Below are positions 44,592-55,710 of a DNA stretch of 64,000 bases, in pieces. The stretch is from NCBI GenBank assembly GCA_964017185.1, contig OZ024871.1:63740866-63804865 (forward strand), given 5' to 3'. The position numbers were made by a program, and so were the translations under genes. This stretch comes from Rugalucina vietnamica. Its lineage: Eukaryota; Mollusca; Bivalvia; Lucinida; Lucinidae. The stretch's first letter is position 1. Every line of letters begins with the position of its first letter. The notes below the pieces were generated by a model. It saw only the letters and a list, made by a program, of their open reading frames with translations, was not told the DNA's origin and searched no databases.

Positions 44592-44873
44592 CATTACGAA
44601 CCACGTGCCTATGCAATATCCAGAGGAGATTTTTTCACCTGTTAAAATTGAAAATTTCGAGAGAAAAATTTCGATATTTTTCTTATTTTTGCTCAAAACA
44701 TAGATTGTAGGTACACGTTAGAACCGCCTCGCCAAGGCGGTTCTAACGAGTACCCATAATCTATGTTTTGGAGCTAAAATAAGAAAAATAGGTATACCCC
44801 TGCAAACCCCGGTTTTACTATATAAAAGTGGGATTTAGGGGGGTATATATTGCACGGACATGTTTTCCTGATG
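44592..44873 (+). mobile_element. Structured element B, copy B8
   Basis: Only 66 bp from B7 and in the opposite orientation. Termini are CATTACGAACCACGTGCCTA and GGACATGTTTTCCTGATG. It has a full central palindrome (CGTTAGAACCGCCTCGCCAA and mirror) and an ACTATATAAAAGTGGG hairpin. No direct repeat at its flanks. Confidence 0.92.
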
Positions 44874-45467
44874 GAAGAAAGTTTACTGGCATTTAGAAAA
44901 GCAATATTTGTCTCAGTTTCCGTTCTATTTAAAGCAATTTGTCTTAAACTCCTGATGAATTCTAGGGACTTATGAGTGCATTGTGCTGTCTTTTAAACTT
45001 ATTCACCAGGAAGTAAATAATTCATTGGACTACATACAAATGGGTTTGGAGGTACTTGAAAACTGAAAAACAAAAACCTATTAAGGCATTTATCAACGTA
45101 ACTAGTATACAGGACTTTAAATAACGTGTTGTTGTTGTTTTTTTTTTTTTTTCAAATTTTCTGCTACGTTCTAAGATACATTTTGAGTAGACGATTTTCT
45201 TTCGTTGTCTATCCTTTCATTAGCATTATGTAGAGCCATAAATCAGAAATTGGTCAATAAAGCTCTTTAAATCAGTAGGTAGCAGACGCGAAACGCGAAG
45301 CCTAATATTAGCTGTGTTTTATCTTAACCATTATTCGCACGTTCGAACATGACCGTTTAAAGACAAACTACAGATCTAGGAAAAAATACGCGAAAATGGA
45401 AATGGAAACTCGCGCTCGGATAGTTTAACTCATTGAAGCCTGGTGTCCCTCTTATGGGACATAGCCA
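44874..45467. other. No recognisable feature
   Basis: AT-rich, with a short T tract near 45133-45153. Confidence 0.5.
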
Positions 45468-45532
45468 AACAGAATAGCCCCAGATGTGACGCCGGAGAAC
45501 GCGGCGTCCCATCAGGGGCTATTCTGTTTACT
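45468..45532. repeat. 28 bp-arm hairpin
   Basis: AAACAGAATAGCCCCAGATG...GCCG pairs with CGGC...CATCAGGGGCTATTCTGTTT around a loop of about 7 nt, with two mismatches. Probably the core of another foldback element, since TCTTATGGGACA just upstream also echoes the arm's GTCCCAT. Confidence 0.9.
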
Positions 45533-45918
45533 TAGAGAATTTCCATCGAAAAATTGAATAAAATTTAAAAATCACTCCTAACACCCCTAAAAATGAAAGT
45601 GAACTCACCCAATTGAAAATGATGGGAAAATCCATTCGTCAAATGGGTTAAAGTTAAACCGCTTCACAAGTTCGAAAAATAAAACACTGCGTTCGGGTTC
45701 CCTTTCAGTAACTAAGCGGGCTCCTTTTGAGGATTAAATGGTCATAATTGCAGTTTCCTATACATTCCTTTTATACACATCGCCTGTTTGTTTTATTTTA
45801 TTTTTCTTGGATGAAGGTACAGTTAAATTTGAATTCAGTCATCAGAATGTACAGTATTGCAGCAATATTGCCTATGAATGTCGCTCAATATGTAACGGCA
45901 GCCCAGACAGGTATTGTC

Positions 45919-46030
45919 ATATGAGCCGCCACATTGGAAAATCAACAATCTGCATAGGAGAGATCAGCGTCTTTGTTTTCGCTACACAGTATATACAATT
46001 CCTCTACTATCTAAATCCAACATTTCCAAG
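45919..46030. mobile_element. Foldback MITE A, partial copy A3
   Basis: Has the ATATGAGCCGCCACATTGGA terminus and ACCAACAATCTGCAT-like text, then jumps to GATCAGCGTCTTTGTTTTCG. One arm of the inner palindrome and the far terminus are missing. Confidence 0.75.
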
Positions 46031-46865
46031 GGCTCCGAAATACGAGCAGCGGTAAACGAGGAGTACGATCTAGTGCGTTAGCGAGCCATCAGAAAACCAA
46101 TGAACATTAATAATGGCCTGTAAAATGGTGATTTTGCTGTCTATATGGGTGTTATGGTCGACACTCCTTTCAGAAAAAGGCCATATTTGAACCGAAAACT
46201 GTCAATTATTGTGGATATTAAAATATTCCGATTGAATATGAATGACAATTGCTGGATGACCAACCAATTGTATCATCGTTCGTAAAACATCCAATGTGTG
46301 TCGACGCAAACCCAGCTATGAGAGGGTTGAGTTCGCTTCGCAAGTCTGACACATTTGATCACACTGATTAAAACACATTTGTTTCTTTTATATACTTTAC
46401 AAAATTCTTAATCGTGCACCTCGATTTTCAGGGATATAATTTGAACCAATGAAGCTGTGTTTTTAATGTATGCATTGTATTTATTCATTCATCATTAGTT
46501 TGACACAAACGTTTACTCATTTTACTCAGTTTTGGTAGCGCCGGTGATGAATTGATTCACATGACAACCCCCACACCTGAAAGTCGCAACAGTTTGCAGA
46601 CACATGATACCGGTTTTAGAACAAAATTTGTCAAGCCATGCGTGAACGCCAGAATGTCACCGCTTCCTCGTGGAGTTGACAGATTGAGCTCAGTCTAGAA
46701 CGTACATTGATGGTAGAATAGATGAGGATTTAAGTTGAATATTCTTGCAATTTAAAACTACTAAACGGATAGCGGGAGTCTTACTACTGCGTTGTGCGTT
46801 CTATAAGAAATATTCGAGTCAAAATAAACATTATCAAGTGCATTGTTTTGAAAATGGTGATAAAA
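46031..46865. other. No recognisable feature
   Basis: Unassigned sequence. Confidence 0.5.
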
Positions 46866-47031
46866 TACTGTAGATCCGGAAATATTCGCGAGAACTTAAT
46901 TTTCGCTAATATTTCGCGAATTGGTTGCCTCGCGAATTCAATGTTTTCGCTCATAAAGAGGCACTATAAACTTTATAGAATGCTAATAATTCTTAAATAA
47001 AAGTCACGCAAAAATTTCCGAATTTACAGTA
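46866..47031. mobile_element. 166 bp MITE with TACTGTA termini
   Basis: Starts TACTGTAGATCCGGAAATAT and ends with the complement of TACTGTAAATTCGGAAATTT. The terminal TA dinucleotides fit a Tc1/mariner-type target. The interior has repeated TTCGCGA words (ATTTTCGCTAATATTTCGCG). No ORF. Confidence 0.8.
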
Positions 47032-48185
47032 GCGAATCAGAGCAGAAGCACGAAGTACAAGTACATGCACTTGAAGAGTTTGATTTCGTTTAGTTGGCGA
47101 TTTTTATGTCGTTTGGTAGGTGTAACAAAGCCAGATAGAATGCATTAAGATTTTTTTTCGATATTCTATGTCGTTAAAAATGCACGTGCAATTTATGCAA
47201 AACAGCACATTTGGTAACGGTTCGTGGCACATGGGTGAATTCCGTGATTCTTCCACTTTAAGGATGATTAACATTCCAACTCCTGTCAATTTGCTTCCTG
47301 CTTAGAGTTTATAAATAGTAGAAATATAAGGATTTGAAAATGATCGGTAAACTGCAGATATTATTAAGGATAATAATTTGGCGATGAAGCATCAGGTTTT
47401 TGATCCGAAGTCGTTCATACATTTAGAACAGTCAGATTCAACATTTCCATTCCAATTTGAGTTTTGTGGAGTGTAGGAGAAAAACGGTAAATTTATATAT
47501 TAGAGAAAGTGAAATTTTTAATACATGGCACATTGCCGGCTCCGTACCATAAAGAAAAAAAGTTGTGAACTTCCGGTAGTTTGGACCGTAGCTAGTTCAA
47601 GATATAAAATATATGTGATAAAAAGTTCACTGTCGCCAGAAAACAGCCTTGGGAAAATGGATTTATTCATTTTGTTTTTCAAAGAGTTAAAAGTGTTCAA
47701 TAACTATTTTTTCATGTGTAAATATATCATGATCATCAACATACAGACACAAACTAATTTGTACATTAAGTACGTGATCAGGTACGTAGGGATTCAGACG
47801 AAAGTCCATTTTGTTAAAAATTCATATATGTTTTATATTCCGGAAACATATCCGTTTTCAGAAAGTGTTTTATAAGAAAGCTGATTTTGATTGTATTTTG
47901 CTTTGCATTGATTGTACTTGTTCCCTTATATTAAACTCATGCATTTTGAGTTTCTGTTATGTTCGCCTCATAATGGCATTCTTGTATAATTAAAGACATT
48001 TGGTCTGTAATACATATAATTGAAACATTTATACTGGCGATTCCAAAAGAGGAAAATAAAGTTTCTTTTATCATGGCTTTTACAAGTTAGTTATGATATT
48101 GGACTAACTTCAACGAAACAAGTAATAAACATAAATGTGCAATGTTAGAATGAGCAGTTTGCTTCCTCGACTTATGCCTTTACTT
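47032..48185. other. No recognisable feature
   Basis: The 116-codon plus-strand frame at 47525-47875 is the longest here. It is Ile/Tyr/Lys-rich as expected from AT-rich DNA and resembles no family that I know. Confidence 0.45.
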
Positions 48186-48430
48186 AAGGATTGAAATTCA
48201 GATTTTAGCTTTCACTGGATGATGAAAAAAAATAAACGATAAATTTTCGCGCTTAACGTCATGACAAGACGCGACCGACGTAAGGCTAACAAGAGTAAAC
48301 AAACAACGTCACTTGCTGGTTTTGACGTTGCCCCGCCCATAGGCGTGGCCTCTAGATCACGTGACAATGTTTTTCATTGGGAATCGAAGAACATCAAGAA
48401 AAATATTTTCATCTAAGGCGATTACAATGA
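48186..48430 (+). repeat. Dispersed repeat G, copy G2
   Basis: Counterpart of 14088-14490, beginning AAATTCAGATTTTAGCTTTC but with only one palindrome arm. It then matches through CCGCCCATAGGCGTGGCCTC, TAGATCACGTGAC and GAAGAACATCAAGAAA. Confidence 0.75.
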
Positions 48431-48739
48431 AAATACTGTGTAATATCTAGCTTATATTCAGAACTATTAAAGTTTTCGAGTGTGATGCAAGTTTGAGGTG
48501 TCAATGCATAGCGTTTATGTCCGAAAGTGGTAATATTCACTGTTTTTAAGTTGTACCGATCGCCGAAACTTGCGAGAAAATCTGCAAGAAGTTTGGTATA
48601 CATCAAAGGCAGCTTCCTATCCAATCGTACTACTTATGATCAATATTAAGACACACACGAACATATACACAAAATTTAAAAGTTTGATACAAGCAAGATT
48701 TGTAACTTTCCAGCGATGCGTTGCAAGTGAAGGGGCAAA
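48431..48739. other. No recognisable feature
   Basis: Spacer between G2 and B10. Confidence 0.5.
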
Positions 48740-48905
48740 TTTATTATGAGACATTGTAGGGGTAAGTTATTTTTGAAAAGGACTTGAAGTAAAACTGGTG
48801 TGTGAAGGGGTACATTTTTTTATTTCCATCTCAAAACATACCTGTAGATTGTTGGTACTAGTTAGAACTGCCTCGCTGTTTTGAGCAAAATATTAAAAGT
48901 ATCTG
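48740..48905 (-). mobile_element. Structured element B, decayed partial copy B10
   Basis: Recognisable by AAAACTGGTGTGTGAAGGGG (remains of the second hairpin), then TCTCAAAACATA, GATTGTTGGTACTAGTTAGA and CTGCCTCGC at the apex, then a direct jump to TGTTTTGAGCAAAATATT. The arm after the apex is deleted and the left terminus is unreadable. Confidence 0.65.
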
Positions 48906-48919
48906 TTAAAAATACCATA

Positions 48920-49142
48920 ATATAAGCCTTCACTTGAGAAAAAGAACAATTAGGGTTCCAGACCAGGTCTGACACAAACCGGCATGTACAGTCACAGAAA
49001 CAGTCTAGAAGCTTGAAATTTCGTACTTAAGAAGAGGAGAGGTTGTACTATCTGTGTAGCGAAAGCAAAGGCGCTGTACAGCTGATCTCCGCCTTTGTTT
49101 TCGCATATGCAAATTGTTGGTTTTCTGAAGCGGCGGCTTATA
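48920..49142. mobile_element. Foldback MITE A, copy A4
   Basis: Eroded left end ATATAAGCCTTCACTTGAGA. The body has CAGACCAGGTCTGACACAAA and AGCGAAAGCAAAGGCGCTG, a shortened inner palindrome (TACAGCTGATC), and the right end CAAATTGTTGGTTTTCTGAA. Confidence 0.85.
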
Positions 49143-49184
49143 CATGTATTATAATAATAATGATAATCAAAATTAATAAATCAG

Positions 49185-49418
49185 GTTTTGAAACAAAGAG
49201 AACATATGGAAAGCTGAGTAAGCAGCTATCTCCCTAAAACAATTACCCGAAATGAACTAAACATATGAATAGGTATACACAGCGTACAAAAACGATATCA
49301 CAATTTGACACAAAGCATGAAACAAATAGAACTAGAAGTTTCTTAGTAATAGGCTTTTTACAGGCCAGTAATGTAAAAAAAACCTTGAGAGGCGGAGACC
49401 TAATAAACGGGATCTACA
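49185..49418. repeat. Repeat H, old copy H5
   Basis: Diverged H text: AAAGCTGAGTAAGCAGCTAT, ATTACC-GAA-TGAACTAAA, CATGAAACAAATAGAAC and TAATAGGCTTTTTACAGG. It stops at the left end of element T. Confidence 0.5.
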
Positions 49419-50102
49419 ATATATACTGAACAAAAAAGGAAACGCAACAATTATATTCCACTGAATTTTGAGAAAACTGTGATACAATTGCATTTTCTAT
49501 TTATGTATAAGATATCAGGCTTCCGAATGCAAGAAACCGATTTTAATTTTGATGAGTATTCACGGAGTTATTCGATGCCGACTATAAGCATGCTGAAAGT
49601 AGAAAACCAAACAGTGCGCATGCGCAAGCATTAAAATAATGGTACGATTTAAATCCGCTATAAACCCCCATTCAAAATCACCATGCACCGCTCGGCAGAT
49701 AACTCACATTTTAATAAATAAAACAAATACAATTGAAATTATCCCCTTTTCAATTAAACATTGATTTTGATGGTTTTAATTACGGGCTTGTGTGTCGTGG
49801 AACTTTACTGCTTTTTCATGAATTTTAATTAGAAAGCAACTGACATTGTTTCTTGATGATTTGGACGTTCAAAAGTGTGCGCATGCGCAGAGCAAATCCC
49901 CGAATTGCATTATTTAAGACGACAAAAAATTCTCATTCATTTTTTTTATCGAAATGAAAATTAGTTTTTTGCATGGTACACCCTAATATCCCATGAATTG
50001 GAATCATACAGCAAAAGGCCTGAAATTATCAATGTTTTACCATTAAACTCGATCATTTTCGGTGGCCTGTTGTTGCGTTTCTTTTTTTGTTCAGTATATA
50101 TA
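49419..50102. mobile_element. 684 bp Tc1/mariner-like MITE T
   Basis: Terminal inverted repeats of about 30 bp: ATATATACTGAACAAAAAAG then GAAACGCAAC, mirrored as GTTGCGTTTC then TTTTTTTGTTCAGTATATAT. No transposase. TGCGCATGCGCA palindromes sit near both ends (about 49616 and 49879), a subterminal symmetry that may be a binding site. Confidence 0.88.
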
Positions 50103-51063
50103 AATTGTGAGTATAAACTCATACTTTTGGGTGCGCTATGTTTTTCGTGTCACCAATAACAATAACAATCGAAATTTTTGACAATACTTTTTATCTGACT
50201 TACTAAACACAGACGATTTCTATTCAGAGCAGTGATGAATAGCTGTAATCCGCGAAATAACCAGTTCATTTTGCTAAACCTGTACGATGCAGACAAAGTT
50301 GTGAATGCTTAAAAGTACATGTGATGATTGAATTACGCCTGATTTACACTACAATTTAGCAATTTTCCCTTATACATCATGTACAATCCGTAATTTTTCC
50401 TATTCCATCTTTGAACATTATAACAGATATGATTCGAAGCTTTCGCTAACACATCTTTGTTAAAAAAACATACAAATTATTATTACGAATCCGTACGTTG
50501 ATCAATACATTACTTCCATTACGAAAATGGATTTTGAAAGCTAAAGATCAGTATCAAAATCCTGGAAAGCCGGATATGTGCGTTTGCTTTTACGGTTATT
50601 GAATTATTGCCTCTGCCAGTTTCCAACTTTGATCTGGTGCGAGTATATCTGGATACAAATTTTATACGACAATAGAATTACATAATGTAATTGAAAACAA
50701 TATGTAGTCATTAGATAATACAGCACTTTTATCATTACGTTCCCAAATGTACAACAAAACATGACCAGGACCCTGCGCAAGGTGACCACATTTCCGCTGT
50801 AAAACCGAAGATGGGTAACAACCAAAATCAGCAAATGTGAAGAAATGATGCAAAGGAGCGGTCGGTCGTGTTGCATACAGTTAACAGTTTTATCATACTT
50901 CTAGATTATTTTATGCGTAAGCATAATCTATTCATAGTTACGCGTAAGTTTGCTGCTTCTACGTGATATTATTTACATTATAACCATTCCCTTTGCGTTG
51001 ATTTGAGGGATTGGTTGCTAAACAGTTTTCGCAGACAATTCACACTTCTTGGTGTGAGTCACA
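50103..51063. other. No recognisable feature
   Basis: AT-rich; the overlapping minus-strand frames at 50604-50876 are unrecognised. Confidence 0.5.
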
Positions 51064-52084
51064 TACGAGGTATGGCAGGAAAGTTCGTAGACACTTCAGC
51101 TATCAGAAAAAGTAACGCGTTGTTGAAGAAGCATTTTGCATAATTTCAAGCAGCAATATCTTATGGGTATATTTCAGAAATTTTGTGCAATTTGAAGTAA
51201 TAACACGCTTGGTATGGCCACTTTTCTGCTTGAGGGTAGGGCCGTGCGGGGCAGGTGTCAAAACGTGATAAAATGTAACGATTTTCACATTCTGGTTTTG
51301 CTTGTGAAACGGCACGGAAGTGTGTTGTAACGATAAAATATTTTGATCCTGAAAGAATGTTCAATCAACAACGTTTTCTGAATGTTTGGGCCTTGGCGGC
51401 AGTACAGTTTGATATCTGTGAATAATATTTCAGATGCAGTCCGAAAAAAAATGTTTGAAAAATGGCGTAATTTTGATGTCAGAGAACAGCCGATAGCCAT
51501 AAAATTGTGTGTTTTTGTTATGGAAATGGCCAACAAACACGATGGAAATGATATAAACAACAATATAAACGCTATCAGCTTGTCTGTCACCAGTTTACAA
51601 GTGGCAGAGTTGATTCTTGGATGCTCGATAGATCATCTAAGGTGATAAAAGGCGGCGGAAGGGCACTCGTCGTACATTCTCTGCGAATGAAAATGGTTTC
51701 ATATGTTCAACCGGTCATCAGAGAACCTGAGGACAGTTGGCACAGATCTGCATTTGACAGCTGGATACACATAATAAAATTGTACCGATACCCAAGGACC
51801 CTAAGTGGAATAACTCTGAAACATGGTTAAACTTGTTACAAATATATAAAGCACTGACAGCAACTTCAAGTAACGTCACTGAGACGTTGACCCTTGCCCC
51901 GCTCCCGGTTAGGGAGGTGCACATAAAAGGCTGTAGAAGATGTCGTGTTGGCCAGATTATCATAAAATTTCGTCTATTTGCTCATGAAATATTTTTGCAA
52001 ACCCAGATATATTCATTTTGACTGAATTTATTTTCCTGTTGAAAATACTAATGGTGTCTACGAACTTTTCTGCCATACCTCGTA
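51064..52084 (+). mobile_element. Mariner-like element M2, internally deleted
   Basis: Termini are TACGAGGTATGGCAGGAAAG then TTCGTAGACAC, mirrored as GTGTCTACGAACTTTTCTG then CCATACCTCGTA, with TA at both ends. A transposase start is recognisable near 51450 (MFEKWRNFDVREQPIAIKLC), like the MxKWRN..REQRAVIKFC start of mariner transposases. A C-terminal trace, WHRSAFDSWIHIIKLYR, lies at about 51740-51785. The catalytic DD(D/E) middle is missing, so it cannot be autonomous. Confidence 0.85.
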
Positions 52085-52959
52085 CAAGTGTTGGTGTATT
52101 ACTGTAAGCTATTGGAAGTATGTATGTGCTTGCGCAGGCGCGCGCGCGTGCGTGTGTATGTATGTGTGTGTGTATTTGTGTTCAAATTCTTCTCTGAATA
52201 TACTTGGCCAACTGAAGCCTAATTTCACCCCAATGGGATAGGCCAGGAAATATCATTATGCTGTTTCATGTCAATTGTTGTTAGCCATAATTGTCAGCTT
52301 TCTAGGATCGGGGCTTTTAGCAAGGGTTTTGTCACAACTTTAGCCCCGCAGTAAAGGGCTTATAACATTGTTTCATGTTTTATTCAATTTTACGTCCCTT
52401 TCAAGAATATTTCAGCTCATATGAGACGGGCAAATTGGTAGGTTGGGTGAAAACGAGAGAAGCCCGAGAAAAAACAGACCTTGGCTTGTCTCACATGTGC
52501 CCCATGTGGGGCTCAAACATGCACCAGACACAGCGCTGAAATGATCAAATGTTTAATTGAACCAGCACCTTTAACCACTCGGCCCCGGGAGCTGCCCCGT
52601 CTTCAAAGGTTGAAACGCTGAAAGTCGCGATATTCCTGGCCCTTCCTGGCCCTTTAGGGACCAAAGATACAAAATTCGTTAAAATACGACACGACGAATA
52701 GTAGAAAAGATTTGTTTCGAATGTTTGTAACAAAGCCATACAAATTTCATTTTATAGATTGGCAATAAAGGGTTTAATTCTAATCCCCTAAAAGACTTGA
52801 TGTGCACGATGACACGGTATTAGAAACAGAATTTAGCTTTGTATGCGCACAAAGTGCATCATGACATCCAAAATGGCTTATTAAAATTGATTGTTTGAAT
52901 GAATGAGATTGTTCCTTGAGGTCAACGTGGATAAATACCTCAAAATACTCATTCACATA
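52085..52959. repeat. Segment X, copy X2, between two inverted mariners
   Basis: Homologue of 18205-18944. It starts exactly at the M2 end and stops exactly at the M3 end. Contains a GCGCGCGTGCGTGTGTATG microsatellite, a remnant of the GGGGCTTTTAGC hairpin and an inserted SINE (52370-52598). Confidence 0.8.
52370..52598 (-). mobile_element. Type 1 tRNA-headed SINE, copy S4
   Basis: Reverse orientation: tail TTATTCAATTTTACGTCCCT, body CTTGGCTTGTCTCACATGTG, B box complement GGGGCTCAAACATGC, and head ending AACCACTCGGCCCCGGG. It is absent from X1, which supplies an approximate empty site. Confidence 0.88.
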
Positions 52960-53674
52960 TACGTAGTTTGTCCGGAAAAGTCGTAGACACCATTAGTATT
53001 TTCAACAGGAAAGGAAATGCAGTCAAATTGAATATATCTGTGTTTCAAAAATATTTCATGAGCAAATAGATGAAATTGTATGAAAATCTGACCAACACGA
53101 CATCTTCTACAGCCTTTGCTGTGCACGTCTTTGACTGGGTGCGGGGCAAGCTTCAACGTCTCGGTGACGTTATTTGAAGTTTATAGCTGCCGGTGCTTTT
53201 TATATTTCAGACAAGTTCAACCGATGTTTAAGAGTTTTCCACATAGGGTCCTTGAATATCGGTACATTTTTATTATGTGTGTCCAGTTGTCAGATGCAGA
53301 TCTGTGCCAACTGTCGCTAAGTTCTCTGACGACCAGTCGACCGGTTGAATATATGTAACCTTGTTCATGCGCTGAGCATGTTAGACAAGTGCCCTTCCGC
53401 CGCCGTTTACCATCTTCTGTGCCGTTTCACAAGCAAAAACAGAATGTGAAACTTGTTACATGTTATCAAGTTTTGACATCCACCCCGCGCGGCCCTACCC
53501 TCAAGCCGAAAACTGGTCATATCAAGCGTGTTATTATTTCAAATTGCACCAAATTCCTAAAATATACTCATACATGTAAGATATTGCTGCTTGAAATTAT
53601 ACAAAACACTTCTTCAACGACGCGTTACTGTTTTGATAATTAAGTGTCTACGAACTTTCCTGCCAAACCTCGTA
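52960..53674 (-). mobile_element. Mariner-like element M3, inverted
   Basis: Reverse orientation, with the shared terminus CGTAGACAC at one end and GTGTCTACGAACTTTCCTGC then CAAACCTCGTA at the other. The interior collinearly matches parts of M2 (GTGACGTT, GGTGCGGGGCAAG, CAGATCTGTGCCAACTG) with a larger deletion. Both ends have TA. Confidence 0.85.
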
Positions 53675-54083
53675 ACGTGCATGCTACATGTAGTTGTCGA
53701 AATTTTCAAAATAAAACTTCCACCTGTCTATAATAACGTAAGCTGTAATCTACAGTGTATGTGTGCTGTACAAGCCCAATCCTCTCGCTTCCGGGTTTAT
53801 GTCCGTGCAAAAATATTCATAATCACTTGAAATATAAAAAAAGATAAAATGCTGGGGTTAACGAGCACGATTTCCTTTTTATTTTATGAGTAATTAGTCG
53901 CCATTATTCCGAATAACGTCAAAAATCAAATGAATTGTTTACAAATAATTGCAGTTGTATGTAGTTTATAGCGACGCTTCCGCGTCGCTCTCATGGTAAA
54001 ACGTGGTAAAATTGTTCTGTTCTATACTTTTCTTCTGTACATTGATAGAAAAAAATCTTTCGTCAACCGGAACCAGAATTGTT
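53675..54083. other. No recognisable feature
   Basis: Spacer sequence. Confidence 0.5.
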
Positions 54084-54290
54084 ATTTTGACGTCATCGTG
54101 ACGTTTCAACACGCGCTGCATTATACTAATTGATCAATTGACTTACCATATAGTTTGACATCATTGTGACGTTCCAAAATGCGCTGCATTATACTATTTG
54201 ATCAATTAACTTTCCATATAGTTTGACGTCAATGTGACGTTTCTACATGCGCTGCATTATACTAATTGATCAGTTAACGTCCCTTAATGG
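54084..54290 (+). repeat. Tandem repeat of about 68 bp with CRE-like motifs (3 copies)
   Basis: The unit is TTTGACGTCATCGTGACGTT, then GCGCTGCATTATACTA-TTGATCA-TTAACTT-CCATATAG. Two of the three copies begin with TTTGACGTCA and the middle one with TTTGACATCA. Each has a second GTGACGTT and a TTGATCA box. The spacing and motifs are regular enough to bind a CREB/ATF-type factor, but no gene is visible nearby. Confidence 0.9.
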
Positions 54291-54587
54291 AAATAGTTGG
54301 AAATGATCACCAGGATGAGGAAGCTGTAATATATGTATCTTATTTTAAAATTATCTGCGCAATGGGAGTAGAGCGTCGCGACAAATGCAGTGCCTTATTT
54401 CATTTTATATTTATATAATTGGGTTTGTGGGTGTCAGTACACTGGTGCAATTCTGTAAAAATATCATAATCATTATCGAACGTCCCATGGGTAAGTCTCT
54501 AGGAAGAAGATTTCTGCTACGTAGGACGTCATTTGTAGACGTTTAAAATAATTGAACCCCGACGCGAGAAACCCGGTCTTCGGGGTT

Positions 54588-54745
54588 TCCGACCGGGTCC
54601 GATAAAAACCGGTCTGTAGAGTCACAGAAGCAGGCTAGAAGTTTGAAATTTCGGATTAATGTACTATCTGTGTAGCGAAAACAAAGGCGCTGATCAGCTG
54701 TGCAGTGTTTTCACAGCTGATCTGTGCCTTTGTTGCCTTTGCGGA
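54588..54745. mobile_element. Foldback MITE A, partial copy A5
   Basis: Interior of A: CAGAAGCAGGCTAGAAGTTT, GCGAAAACAAAGGCGCTGAT, then a shorter palindrome CAGCTGTGCAGTGTTTTCAC. Both outer termini are lost. Confidence 0.75.
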
Positions 54746-54747
54746 TC

Positions 54748-54772
54748 TGACAGACAGACAGACAGACAGACA
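54748..54772. repeat. (GACA)n microsatellite
   Basis: Six GACA units at the broken edge of A5. Confidence 0.95.
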
Positions 54773-54892
54773 ATAGTTTATTATAGTCTCACTTCCACAT
54801 TTATACTGTTCATGTACAAACAGAATATACATGACTGTGTGATAGCTATTTAAGAATAATGAGAGACTTCTTGAATTACTGAATAAAATATA

Positions 54893-55150
54893 TTACACAA
54901 TATGTATCAACACATTCAAGAAACTTCCACCTCCCACGACGGCGCCGCCAATATCCGCTACTCGTGTGACTGTGCGTTTTTCCTGCCTACGAGAGCCACT
55001 AATCCGGACGACCGCCGATGTGGTCAGTTGAGATGATATCAGCCGAACGGCCCGTGCACCACACACGCCAGTCGAATGCGAGGAATATGTGGCGGAAACC
55101 AATGTCCAGACAGCATGCCCCCACAACGACCGCCACAGAGGTGCACAGCC
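54893..55150 (-). other. GC-rich island of unknown origin
   Basis: Markedly more GC- and CpG-rich than its surroundings, and open on the minus strand for 77 codons (54893-55126, Arg/Ser/Val-rich). It lies downstream of the LINE remnant on the same strand, so it may be the 3' UTR of that LINE or an unrelated sequence. Confidence 0.4.
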
Positions 55151-55379
55151 CGTGCTATTGAGTTACTAATTTTCAAAAGGCCTCAACTATTACAGTAATA
55201 TACATAGAACGTTACACACATCTAGAGGAATACATCCAAAAACACAGTGCAAAAATTATATACAATTCATTCAAACAAAAATTGACATGAATCCTAATAT
55301 GTACAACATTCTGAAATAGTAATATGATTATTTATATAGTTGTTTGCGTCTTTCTGGTAAAACGTGGTAGATTTAACCT

Positions 55380-55710
55380 TATTACTGGAATTATTTCACA
55401 GCTAAAAATGCAAATTAATTTATCCTGTCTTGTTTTTGTATACAAGTCTGGTATATGTTGTCTTTATTTTGCAAACCAAGTCTCCCTAATTTGATAGGAC
55501 AATCTAGCAAGACATGTTCTTCAGATTCTACGGTATCTGTACAATAAAAACTTGCTATTTGTTCTTCATTTTAACTTTCATATCTACCCGTTTCTATACA
55601 CGTTCTAAATTTTGCAAACGCGCTTCTGTGATTCTTCTGCATGATTATTTTAGCATAGTTTTCTTCTCTATACGACAAATTGGATATTCGGCCATTTAAG
55701 TAGATTTATT
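55380..55710 (-). pseudogene. LINE-type ORF2 C-terminal remnant
   Basis: On the minus strand the fragments HRSAFAKFRTCIETGRYES and, after frame breaks, a segment equivalent to ES-EEHVLLDCP followed by LVCKIKTT match the C-terminal zinc-knuckle region of non-LTR retrotransposon proteins (R-FAKFR...ETGRY...E-HVLL-CP). Several stops and frameshifts interrupt it. Only about 110 codons are traceable. It is a dead 5'-truncated copy; the clade is not assignable. Confidence 0.55.

Noticed and set aside
45738-46055. 105-codon open frame
   Set aside because: Its 3' half is foldback element A3, so the frame is chance.
47525-47875. 116-codon open frame
   Set aside because: AT-driven composition rich in Ile, Tyr, Lys and Phe; no family resemblance or splice context.
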